Source: Pinus tabuliformis (taxonomy: Eukaryota; Streptophyta; Pinopsida; Pinales; Pinaceae). Taken from it: a stretch of DNA of 64,000 bases. The notes under the pieces are model-generated. The model saw only the letters and a list, made by a program, of their open reading frames with translations, was not told the origin of the DNA and searched no databases. A program made the translations under genes and the position numbers. Shown piece after piece: positions 54,983 through 64,000 of the stretch (position 1 is its first letter; each line of letters opens with the position of its first letter). The DNA is taken from contig CM062816.1 in assembly GCA_031772625.1 (NCBI GenBank), positions 1,664,901,385 through 1,664,965,384 on the forward strand, given 5' to 3'.

Positions 54983-57340
54983 GAATTATGAGTTATTATT
55001 CCAACTAAAAATACAATAAATGGGAAATTATGTTTTCCTAAAGTGTCGTATAATCTCTCAATTTTTCATTAAATGCAATATATGTCATTGAATTTTTTTG
55101 GCAAAAATTAAGGCGTATGTGTGGATTCAGGTAGCATAACTTAGTCTAAAATTTGTAATATATATATGAGAATGATCTACACAAAGAACTAATTTTTCAT
55201 ATTAGAAAAATATTTTTTTAAACAAAATCATATTTTTTTATTATTTTTTGAAGTTTGCAAAGCAATATTTCAATCGCATTTTGGAGACACGTGTTCATGT
55301 AATATTTTTATCAACTATTTAAATAAATTGAAAAACCAAGACTACCCATTTAAAGAGGACTTGTAAATTAAGATAGTGGTATTTTTTGAAAAATTTCTAT
55401 TTTATTTTATTAATTTTTTATTCATCCCCTTTAAAAGAGTGAAAAAATGTTTCAAGCAAAATGCTTAAAATAATTTAGATAAAAAATATCATATGAATTT
55501 TAAAATGTCGAACTCATATGCCATTGGATAGAGGGTTCCTTCCCGAATCTAACATAATCAACTCCACGGCTTAAGGGAAAATTTTGCTTGGATTTAGCTA
55601 GGGTACAAAATTGTGTTGTAGAGAAATTTGCAGAAGAGGATCTAAAACTCTATTTTTTAGGCCTTCAACAACTCGATTGAGAGCTTAAAACGCTTGATCA
55701 AGTGTTTGAAATTCAAATTTCAAATAGCCCGACCGAGGTTTTAAGAAACCCTTGATTGATCCCTTAACACAGTTAAATAGAGGCTCTATCGAGCCTATAG
55801 CTCAATTGATCTATCATAACTATCTAAAAAAAGAAACAAAGTCTCTCAATACTTGTCTTTAAGCCAATTATAAAATTTATCTATTCCACAACAATAATTT
55901 TTATAAATATTCAAATATATTCCACGCTCTAATTTTCGTTAATTATAAATTCAAATTTCATTTTGTTTTACCAAGAAAAAACTTTATTAATATATAGATA
56001 ACTTTCTATAAGAGATTTTAAGTTTGCTTTTTCAATTTTGAAATTCTTAAAAATGATAATCTATTTATTGTTTTGATTTTAAATATAACATATTTTTATA
56101 CTTAATCATTTTATAACTTTTTTATGTAGAAATTTCCAATATGAATAAATCAAATTATAATAAATAAATAAACTAAATTAAAATTTTTAATATTATTATT
56201 TTAAAAATAATTTCATACACACCTGTAAATCTAGATTGCTCAAAATCAAATTATAGTTCAGGAAGAATGTTTATTAACTCTTTAGTGAATTCTATAAAAT
56301 TTACATTTCCAAACAGCATCAAAATCACACTTTTGAGTTACACTTATTCATATAAAAAATTATAATATTTATTGAAAACAAATTGATAAATTGTGTTATG
56401 TTTAATCAATTTATGATTTAAATTATATTCTTAATAAATTTGTTATTTAAATTATAAGATTGAAAATTTAAATCATAATGAAAGCTAATTTTTAAATTAC
56501 TAAATTATAAATATAAGAATCTTACAGTTTCAATTGCAAGTGGGGTAGATTATTTTTTCAAATCTATACACCAAAACACTAGATATGTAATGAGAAATTA
56601 ATCCACACAATTGTTAATTACCTATTCAAATAGAATTAGTAATTAAATTTGTTTTTTTTAACTTTCAAATACTTACAATTTTAAAGTTTGCATATCATTA
56701 TTGATATTTACACAAATTTAAAATTTCCAACTTTAACACTCCATTCTCGATCAAGCTCCTTACCAAGGGTTACCCAAGAGTTTGATCGAAGGTTTTTTTA
56801 AGCACCCAATAAAACTATTTTTAAGTGTCTTAATATCTTGATCGAGTGCTTAAAAATTGTTCGGTCGAGTGCTTGAAAATTTCTGGATCGAGTCCTTAAA
56901 ATTGCTAGATTGAGCATATTTTTTCACCAAATATACCCTCGTTTATCCAAAAAGTGTAACCCAGCTGCATGTTATCACCCCTTAACATAAATTTATAAGA
57001 AAAAGAAGGAATAATGCTAAATTTGTTATCTTTACAATATACCCATTTCTTAAATACTCAAAGCACTTCCAATGTATGTAAATATATTTGCGATCAACCC
57101 TACTTCAACATGCCAAAGCATGGTTATATAGGATGAATATATTATATCATTAGACTTTGGATACCAAGGCCCACACAATATATTTATTTACTCTTCTATT
57201 CATTGATGTCTCATCTCCACGCCGACATCTATTTACTTAAGGTTGCGAGGGAAGTTCTGGACCTCCGAGTCCTTGCGGCATTGATTTACACTTGGAGCTT
57301 TGTTGAGAAAACTATCCACATGAGATATTTGTACTTGAAA
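54906..57340. repeat. 2.58-kb tandem duplication, copy B
   Basis: Second copy, ending at about 57340 with TGAGAAAACTATCCACATGAG. Similarity to copy A is high along the whole length with small indels. The ends of the two copies carry the same open plus-strand frame (listed separately). Confidence 0.92.
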
Positions 57341-57353
57341 GGGTTCTACAAGG
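57140..57353 (+). pseudogene. Open frame at the end of duplicated copy B
   Basis: Parallel to 54674-54905: IIRLWIPRPTQYIYLLFYS and REVLDLRVLAALIYTWSFVE, then IHMRYLYLKGFYKV and TGA. It extends beyond the homologous end of copy A into unique sequence. Between the copies an insertion of 12 bases in A keeps the frame. Function unknown. Confidence 0.3.
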
Positions 57354-57935
57354 TCTGAGAAGCACCAGAAAGGTGTTAAGCTCGATGGTAATTTTTTTTT
57401 ACTTTTGATGGATGCTGGGGGATGGTATTTTCATCGTTAGGGTAGCTAACTATCCGCAGTTCTCTGTTGCATTTAGGTCATTTCCATTTGCTGAGGGGTG
57501 AGAGGTTGGCTCTGCAACTCTAAGATTTTTGGAAAAATAATTAATTATTTTATGCATTCAAAATATTTATCTTCGAAGAGGAATTCTCTCACTCACATTT
57601 TCTGAAATGGTGGTTGACCTCAGTACCTTTAATCATGATTTACCATTATATTTATAAGCCAAATGGACGAATCCATTTACGTTTTCAACTTCTGGTTACT
57701 TTAATTGTGTTATATAAACTGATGTGAAATCAAATTTCCCACTTATGTTTTCATATTAACTATTAATATAATACGTAACATGGAACACGTTGGTTGACAT
57801 ATATTGGTGAAAAATATGATATAATATATCTGATAGTTTTGCACATAATGTCTATCTGATCTTTAAAAGGAAAAAAATTGTTTTCTACTTATCGCTTCTT
57901 TTCAATATTTAAAAAAACTAATTAAAAGACACATA
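57341..57935. other. Spacer with a scrap of repeat R1
   Basis: 57690-57800 resembles the right end of R1 (TTTAATTGTGTTATATAAACTGATGTGAAATC and the CCCACTTATG line; compare 4298 and 23960). No gene seen. Confidence 0.5.
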
Positions 57936-58014
57936 CACTACAAGGAAAAGACCTTCTAGAGGAGGTTTTTACGGAAGTCCCTATAAAAATAGGCCAAAAG
58001 TCTATTTGTAGTGG
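57936..58014. mobile_element. Possible CACTA-like terminus or small hairpin element
   Basis: CACTACAAGGAAAAG at 57936 has the form of a CACTA (En/Spm) terminal repeat, and TATTTGTAGTG at about 58004-58014 is an imperfect inverse, giving a 79-bp inverted unit. No clear 3-bp target duplication and no far end were found. It could equally be one end of a longer decayed element. Confidence 0.25.
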
Positions 58015-58424
58015 AGGTGGGTGAGTGGATGTTCTTTTTTATGGTGAGTCTGAATATATAAATGTGTTGTTGCTTTACTATAAATATAAACATTCTTCCT
58101 GAATAGAGCATGGTGTACCATGGAAAATTTATCTTTTTTAAATTATGAGAACATGGTGTGGTAAATAACAAAGAGCACCAATGCATATACTACTCGATAG
58201 AACTGAAAAAGGGTTAAATTTACAAAATTCTTGGTCATAAAATTCATTTTTCCTAGTATTGTGCTATAATGTGATGACCTCCTAGTGCTAAACCAATGCT
58301 ATAATGCACAAGTGTGTGCAAAATATACCACCCACTGATGATTGAATAATCAATGACAATAGATAAAGGTTAAATTTTAAAAAATTTCGGTGCTATATAT
58401 GCCCACATCGCTCATGCCTTTCTT

Positions 58425-58890
58425 ATAGTAAAATGCCCTAGAGCATAGTTAGAAGGAGCACCAATATAGTTTTTAATTTAAAAAAAAAAAATCGGTGTTA
58501 TATTCCACTAAAGCAACAATGTTCTTCACTTATTAAAATGCCCCAGTCCATGTTAGGAAGAGAACTACTAGGGGGTTTTTAAAATGCAATGTTATATTTC
58601 CGTGAGGCACTGATGTTGTTAGTCATTTAAAATTCCCCGATGCTTCTTAACAAGAGCACCACTATAACATTTTTTTTTTAAGGTGTTATCTTATTAAGAA
58701 GTGTCAGTCTTGTTCATGTATTAAAACACCCTGATGTGTCTTCAAAATAGCACATTTAGGCAATTTTTAAATTTTAAAAGAATGCAGTTCTATACTCCAA
58801 CAAAGCACTAGTGTACTACATCCACTAGAATGCCCTGATGCATCTTAACAAGAGAATCACTATAGGTTTTTTAATTTAAAAATAAAAATT
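58425..58890. repeat. Degenerate tandem array, unit about 100 bp, five copies
   Basis: The word ATGCCCTGATGCATCTTAAC and its variants occur at about 58433, 58538, 58632, 58726 and 58829, each followed by AAGAG-ACCACTATA-type text, a T-rich/A-rich run, and TATTCCACTAAAGCA-type text. Spacing is 94-106 bp. Strongly diverged; no coding role seen. Confidence 0.7.
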
Positions 58891-59711
58891 ATTCTCTTAG
58901 ATATTTAACACATCGATATGGTTATAGTAATGCATCGAACAAGGGTTAAATAAAGAAATCTTTCTGGCCATAAATTTCATTTTTTCCATCTACAGTGATG
59001 TAGAGCTCTAAAGAACTAGTGCCACTCTTTTCTCATGCAAACAACTAGATGTTGGTACTTCTCTTCCTCAACATCCATCCATACTGGGCTCAGTGCATGG
59101 CTTTCTAATTTTCTCAAATGGTGGTAATTTTTTTTTAATTACCTGTCAACAATGTCTCCCCGATGATCGAATGTTTAGGCAATGTCTATTTCTCTCTATA
59201 ATTTATTTATTTAGCATATTAGAATTGCAAAATAGGTATAAAAATCCATTTTTTTTGAAAAAAAAAATTGTGTGGTGTGTTCGATAGCTTTGCCTCATAT
59301 CGATAACATCTCACCCTGTAGATTTACAGGGTGCATCGCAATTTGGTGCTTCAACCTAATAAACCATTTTTTTGTGGTGCGTTTTATAAATTAAAATGTG
59401 TTGGGAAAGCTATAAATTGTACGTTAGTGTGTACATTTTTAAGTTACACCCAATGCATTTATATTGACGAAATTCACTACACACATAATATAAAAAAAAT
59501 ATAGCTCAGTATGTTTTATAACCTGAACGTTCTATATCAATGTGAGAAGGTTATATGTGTTCAACAATGCATAAAATTGAGATGCACCATGATGAAAATG
59601 TATATATGCGAACCAAATGTGTTGTTTCATGTGTATGTACGCACTGTTTCTAGTGCAGTTATGTTTGATATTGCACCAGATCTGGTGCATTACTGGTTTT
59701 TGGGCGCATTG

Positions 59712-59714
<3 letters not shown>
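58891..59714. other. No gene seen
   Basis: AT-rich. A short hairpin ACCCTGTA/TACAGGGT occurs at about 59313-59332. GGTGCATT and GTGCGTTTTATAA-type words repeat loosely. The 97-codon frame 59511-59804 runs into the AT microsatellite and is not credible as a gene. Confidence 0.5.

Positions 59715-59803
<89 letters not shown>
59715..59803. repeat. (AT)n microsatellite, about 44 repeats
   Basis: 89 uninterrupted bases of alternating A and T. Likely length-variable; fully self-complementary and able to form cruciforms. Confidence 0.98.
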
Positions 59804-59806
<3 letters not shown>

Positions 59807-59969
59807 GAAAGTTATGTTTCCATATTTATAAATACATTTTTCATTTAATAAATAAATTATTTTTTATGTATGACATTGATGCATTTTATATGTTAATCAT
59901 TTAGCAAGGACATGAATAGAGTGAGAAAAAGTAGGAGTAGGAGAAAATAGTGAACCAATACAATGTGTT

Positions 59970-60900
59970 CTGACCATGGGAGGCCTGAGACAAGAAGATG
60001 AATTTATACCCTTGCGCTATTAGCATAGTGCCCCGAGTGCTCTTGAGGAATGTAGACCTCCTTAAGTACTATGAGGAGGCTAAATCCGTGATGGTGCACA
60101 CTATCTTTGTTGGCATATGTGATTCGTCGGTGGATTTTCTAGTAGTAGGTTTTTCGTGTGGGTCCTGAGGCGTGGTATATGCCCTCAGAGGAGGACATAT
60201 ATTTTGTCACTGGCCTATTGAGGAGAGGGGAAGATTTTCCCTAGTTCCTTGATGTCGCCCATGGGATTGCAATAAAAATTTAACTTGTCTAATCTGAGAG
60301 ATATGTCCGGGTGTGGTCCATCTAACATATTTTAAGGTGTGTGGTGGACAACTACAAATTGCCTATTTTTCTACATGGGAGGTTAGGTTCTTCTCATTAT
60401 TAGCAGCCACCATTACACAATATACTAGTGATGGGAAATAGATTAGTTTCCCTCTTTCATATTATGTTGATTCTTTGATTCAAGTGCCATGATCTATCAG
60501 ATGGACTACCATTTTCTTGAGGTAGTTTTGCATGGCCTTAGATAGATGTCATGGAATGATACATGGGAGGATGAGTTTCCATTTCACTTTAGATATTTGA
60601 TTTTTAATTTTTGAGAGGTTTCAAGATATGAGGCCTACATTTGACCATCACCCTCCTAGGCCAATGAGTGAGCTGCAGATGTGCAAGTGGGGCCATACGA
60701 TTCTCAAGAAGTGCTTATCGAAGTATCCGACCAGGATTTCAACCAAGGAACTAGTGCTACTAGGAATTGAGGATGAAAATTTGTTTATCTTATTGTCATT
60801 TCCGTATACGGGTATTTATTGAAGACAATGTTCCAATGTCCTCTTCACTTAGGGTAAGCCTACAGATGATAGAGATAATATTAGTGTTTTCTTTAAATTA
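59970..60900 (+). pseudogene. Broken long reading frame of unknown, possibly retroelement, family
   Basis: Protein-like sequence on the plus strand over about 300 codons with some ten stops and a few frame changes. Readable pieces: VPRVLLRNVDLLKYYEEAKS (60032-60091), MVHTIFVGICDSSVDFLVVG (60093-60151), GVVYALRGGHIF (60172-60207), TTIFLR, then the open frame 60628-60822 with RPMSELQMCKWGHTILKKCL and ELVLLGIEDENLFILLSFPY. Stops are mostly TGA and TAG. Higher GC than the flanks. I do not know the function; it resembles accessory frames of plant mobile DNA in style only. Confidence 0.5.
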
Positions 60901-61032
60901 ATTTAGTTTCCTTTTATTATCTTAATTTATAAAAATAAAATTTATTCTATCACTTTCTTTAACTTGTTTTATTAAATTTTTTAATGAAAATGTCTAATTA
61001 TTGTTGTGTACTATATATTTTGTAGACATCTA

Positions 61033-61320
61033 TGTTATTATATTAGATCTATTAAACTAGCTATCTATCTAAGAAACCAACAATATATCAACATATAAAT
61101 AAGAACAGAAAGAGAACAAGGAAAAATAATACAACAAATATACGTGGTTCACCAAATTGAGCTACGTCCACAGGAAGGTTGTTGTCTGCAAAAATCTCCT
61201 ACAATATTACAAATAGGGAAACTACAAATAACCCGATACAAATAACAGTATGTTGTGAGCATAAGATATGATGTGATGGTATCACAAAATGGTATATTCC
61301 TTAAGAGGATCCCTTGACCC

Positions 61321-61356
<36 letters not shown>

Positions 61357-61582
61357 CTCTCTCTGTGTGTGTGTGTGTGGAGGAATTACTCTCACATATT
61401 AAATGTGGGATAATATAATTCTCAAAAATAACACCTCTTTATATAATAAATGGATGCAAGAGTATATTATTCCATAATAAATATGGGATATAATGTATTA
61501 CAGTTTTACATAAGATTGTGGACAACTTTTGACATAATACAAAGAAATTATTACCTTCCAAGGAATATAATATATTCCAACA
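61033..61582 (-). repeat. 3' LTR of the right-hand copia element
   Basis: 550 bp, in minus-strand sense TGTTGGAATATATTATATTCC to TAATATAATAACA (quoted in parts). It carries the motif GTGGACGTAGCTCAATTTGG, which is common near the 3' end of plant copia LTRs, and an internal compound microsatellite (TA)n(CT)n(GT)n at 61322-61378. The second LTR is outside the window, so the boundaries are inferred from TG/CA ends, the polypurine tract and this motif. Confidence 0.7.
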
Positions 61583-61597
61583 CTACCCCATAATAAT
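61583..61597 (-). other. Polypurine tract of the right-hand copia element
   Basis: Minus-strand ATTATTATGGGGTAG lies directly before the LTR start TGTTGG. Confidence 0.65.
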
Positions 61598-61639
61598 GGT
61601 TAGGAGAAGGGCCCATCATAACACTAAGTAAGGAAGGAG

Positions 61640-61860
61640 TCATTATTTCTTAATCGTACACTATGTTGAAATGTGAAAATCAGGGTGTAATTCAACTTGC
61701 TTATAATCTGGTATATCAATCTAAGATGAAGCATATTGACCTTGATGCTCATTATATTCTATGTCTTGTCATTGATGTTATTCTTTCTCTGGAGTATTGT
61801 CCTACCAAGAAGAAGTCAATGAATATCTTCACTAAATTATTTCCTAAAGGAAGAGGAACA
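61640..61860 (+). pseudogene. copia RNase H fragment in inverted orientation
   Basis: On the plus strand: LKCENQGVIQLAYN, then SKMKHIDLDAHYI, SLEYCPTKKKS and NIFTKLFPKGR, the standard copia RNase H C-terminal series. All other parts of this element read on the minus strand. The fragment ends about where the RT start of the minus strand ends, so both sides share the text CCTTTAGGA/TCCTAAAGG at the joint. It is an internal inversion or a second inserted fragment. Confidence 0.85.
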
Positions 61861-62330
61861 AGAGACCAAGTCTTGCTTCTGAAAAGATATTCATAATCAG
61901 TAGACATAGATTGTTCCAAATGAGGCTTACCCTTAGCTTGATCATAAGTAGTAGGATCATCTATGGCCAAAAATTTGGTCAAAAGAGAAAAGTTAGCTAT
62001 AGTTTGATGAGTGTCGGAAGGATTTCCGACCTCACTACCTGTAGATTCAAGATTTTTCCTAGCCCAAACAGGAAGAGTATAAGGAACATGAGTCACTTCA
62101 GGAGCTTCATGAGTTTTAGGTGGAATACTTGAAGGAAAGGAAGAATCAATATCAATAAAATGCACAAAAATAGAAAAAGGAGTAACAGGAATAGGAGTAA
62201 CAGGTGGCATTGGTAAATTCAGGGTAATGTGGGATTCTACAACCTCAGGTGGGGAAGAGACTTCATGAAATTGAAAATCCCCTCTGATTCTAACACTTTG
62301 ATTACAAGGATAAAAAAACTTGTAAGAATT
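61861..62330 (-). pseudogene. copia integrase-RT linker and RT start
   Basis: Frame 61752-62210 minus: low-complexity PVTPIPVTPFS and SFPSSIPPKTHEAPE, then FLAIDDPTTYDQAKGKPHLE and STDYEYLFRSKTWSLVPLP, where the last part is the usual start of copia RT. The catalytic part of RT (the YVDD box region) does not follow; the sequence meets the inverted RNase H piece. Confidence 0.75.
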
Positions 62331-63345
62331 GGAATTCTCATCATAGCCAATGCACTTGTGAGATTTGGGTTCTAACTTTTTATGTTTTTCATTAGGAATA
62401 TGAGCCCATCATTCACAGCAAAACATGTTAAAATTACTGATATTCGGTTTACGTCCATTCCATTCTTCCTCAGGGGTAACATGCTTAAAATTTTTGTAGG
62501 AACTCTATTTAAAATAAAATTAGCACAATAGATGCTTATAGCCCAAAATTTCTTATGCAGTCCTTTAAAATAAAACATACATCTAGCCATTTCAACTAAT
62601 GTTTTGTTTTTCCTTTTAGCACCATTTTCTTGAGTTGTGTAAGGAACAACCTTTTAATGTTGAATACAATGTTTAGATAAATATGCATCAAATTATTGCT
62701 TAACAAATCCCCCCCATTATCAAATCGCAAAGTTTTAATACTCTTATCAGATGCATTTTCAACCATGGATTTAAATTCTTGAAATTTTACAAATGTTTCA
62801 TGTTTATTCTTCAAAAAATAAACCCAAGATTTTCTACTAAAGTCATCAATAAATGTAATAAATTAAACTACATAATATATTGAAGGAACTTCAAGAGGAC
62901 CACAAATATCACTATGAATTAATTGCAAAGGTGCTTTAGCATGCTAGGCTTTAACTTTCTTTGACGTTTCTCTATGATGTTTACCAACAACACATCCTTC
63001 ACAAACTCTAGTAGTAGAAGAAATATTGGCAAACCATGAACCATTTTAGTTAGAATTTGCATTTTACCATAATTCAAGTGACCCAATATTTCATGTCATA
63101 ATTGACATAGTTCATCAGCATGAGCAACATAGGAATAAAAGGGTTGACTCTTAGTTGAATTAAAACCAACAAATTTATATAAACCAGTTGTATGATCAAC
63201 ATGATCAAAAGAGACTACTTTGTAATTTCGGTTGATATATTTAAGAACACATTTATCAGGCCAAGCTTCAAATTTAAAACCTTTCTGACATGCATAATAA
63301 ATAGAAAGTAAGTTGATGGGCATGTTTTGAACATGAAAACATAGT
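62331..63345 (-). pseudogene. copia integrase relic
   Basis: Pre-integrase part: SIYYACQKGFKFEAW then HEILGHLNYGKMQIL (zinc-binding His) at about 63090-63050. The core is full of stops. KTLVEMARCMFYFKGL and YCANFILNRVPTK at 62600-62510 mark the part after the catalytic Glu, but the block before it reads ENGAKRKNK where copia has a Glu-containing NG-V-V-E-R; the Glu seems lost. Broken by about ten stops. Confidence 0.8.
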
Positions 63346-63560
63346 CCAATTGACCATTAGCAACATTAATATTAACATAACCAATTACGGAATTTTGTTT
63401 ACCATCACCAATAGAAACTTTCTGACATGAGTGCTTATTAGTGTCACAAGATGTAAATAAAGAAACATTACTAGTCACATGTTTAGAATCACCAAAATCC
63501 ATTATCCATTCCACATTAGAAGAAGAATTACTATATGAAACAAAAGATGCACATAAAGCT
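63346..63560 (-). pseudogene. copia protease relic
   Basis: VEWIMDFGDSKHVTSNVSLF at about 63455-63515 is in the position of the protease active site. The catalytic Asp-Ser-Gly is changed to Asp-Phe-Gly-Asp, so it is inactive. The frame remains open (part of 63215-63940). Confidence 0.8.
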
Positions 63561-64000
63561 ACTTGAGATTCATTAGAATTTTTCTTGTCAGCTTTAGCCA
63601 TTAAAAGTTTCGCTTTAAAGCAATCCTTTTCAGGATGGTGAGTTTTACCACATTGCCTACAAGGATCATACACTTTCTTCCTCTTACTAGTTTCATGATG
63701 TGCATGAGAAGCATAGCCATTATTGTTAGTATGATTAGAAGTGTGTGAATAAGAACCTTTAGCATTATTAATACTTTTCTTAGGATTCTTATTATGTGCC
63801 ATAAGAACTTTATTTGAGGAGACTTGTCCTAAAGAAATCAACCCTTGACAGAAATCATCAAAATTATATTTCATGGTACTTTGAGACAATTCAAGAGCCC
63901 TATTCCTAGTTTGGATGAACATGTCAAAACAAGATGACAATTTTTGTTCTACAAGAATTATAAGAGCAGTTCCTGTCTTCTTGTAATCTTTACCACAATT
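63561..64000 (-). pseudogene. gag: copia gag C-terminal part
   Basis: Open frame continuing to 63940 and above: MKYNFDDFCQGLISLGQVSS (an acidic-helical end of the Gag core), an Asn/Ser/His-rich linker, then the zinc knuckle CRQCGKTHHPEKDC (CX2CX4HX4C complete) at about 63620-63662. The gene start is outside the window. Confidence 0.85.

Larger units (their letters stand above)
61033..64000 (-). mobile_element. Ty1/copia element, 3' part, continuing beyond the window
   Basis: Minus-strand order from right to left: gag end with zinc knuckle, protease, integrase, start of RT, then a rearranged stretch, 3' untranslated sequence, polypurine tract and 3' LTR (61033-61582). The 5' half lies beyond 64000. 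RT catalytic core is missing and an RNase H piece lies in the opposite orientation at 61640-61860. Heavily mutated. Confidence 0.85.

Noticed and set aside
52320-57340. The two 2.58-kb units as a pair of LTRs
   Set aside because: They are directly adjacent with no internal region, primer site or polypurine tract between them and no TG/CA ends, so a tandem segmental duplication is the simpler reading.
59511-59808. Frames ending in long Tyr-Ile repeats
   Set aside because: Produced by translation of the AT microsatellite; not credible as proteins.

Overview
The window reads as nuclear, repeat-rich intergenic DNA of a seed plant. The grounds are plant-type Ty1/copia and Ty3/gypsy LTR retrotransposons with initiator-Met-tRNA primer sites, long AT-rich stretches with no intact long gene, and a small tRNA-His fragment of organelle type. 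The large, old, heavily mutated repeat space would suit a gymnosperm or another big-genome plant, but that is inference only. No intact multi-exon host gene could be established. The best host coding candidate is one 120-codon reading frame at 1928-2290 (minus).

Layout. 1-3310: possible host-gene neighbourhood on the minus strand, with several short perfect tandem duplications and a two-hairpin module. 3405-4360: first copy of a dispersed AT-rich repeat (R1). 4376-5505 and 11470-12625: two diverged copies of a relic minus-strand gene piece, separated by a complete but dead copia element (5550-11399; 178-bp LTRs, 5-bp TSD TTACT). The copia leader carries an antisense coiled-coil reading frame. 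12626-17660: relatively GC-richer mosaic DNA with tandem and scrambled duplications. 17668-22480: dispersed repeats R2 and R3, a 392-bp tandem duplication and a 42-bp minisatellite. 23045-26248: an R1+R2 copy in one piece, with a 383-bp TIR element (8-bp TSD, hAT-like) inside it.

27929-44866: one RT-less gypsy-type element on the plus strand. Its 5' LTR is split by a complete chromovirus-like gypsy element on the minus strand (28035-35634; TSD TTGTA). The outer element keeps a Gag with four zinc-knuckle-like motifs, a protease-like segment, a second Gag-like segment, a scrap of integrase and a long accessory reading frame, but no reverse transcriptase. 44867-47880: unclassified DNA with an organelle-type trnH fragment. 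47895-49180: a second R3 copy. 49350-49680: a copia gag relic. 50560-52240 and 52320-57340: two tandem segmental duplications (about 0.9 kb and 2.58 kb periods). 57341-61032: AT-rich relics, a degenerate ~100-bp tandem array, a 44-unit AT microsatellite and a broken plus-strand reading frame of unknown family. 61033-64000: the 3' part of a minus-strand copia element that runs off the window and contains an inverted RNase H piece.

Most elements look inactive: nearly every retrotransposon frame has stops and frameshifts, and many stops can be explained by C-to-T or G-to-A change. Similarity between repeat copies and between LTRs was judged by eye, not by alignment software.
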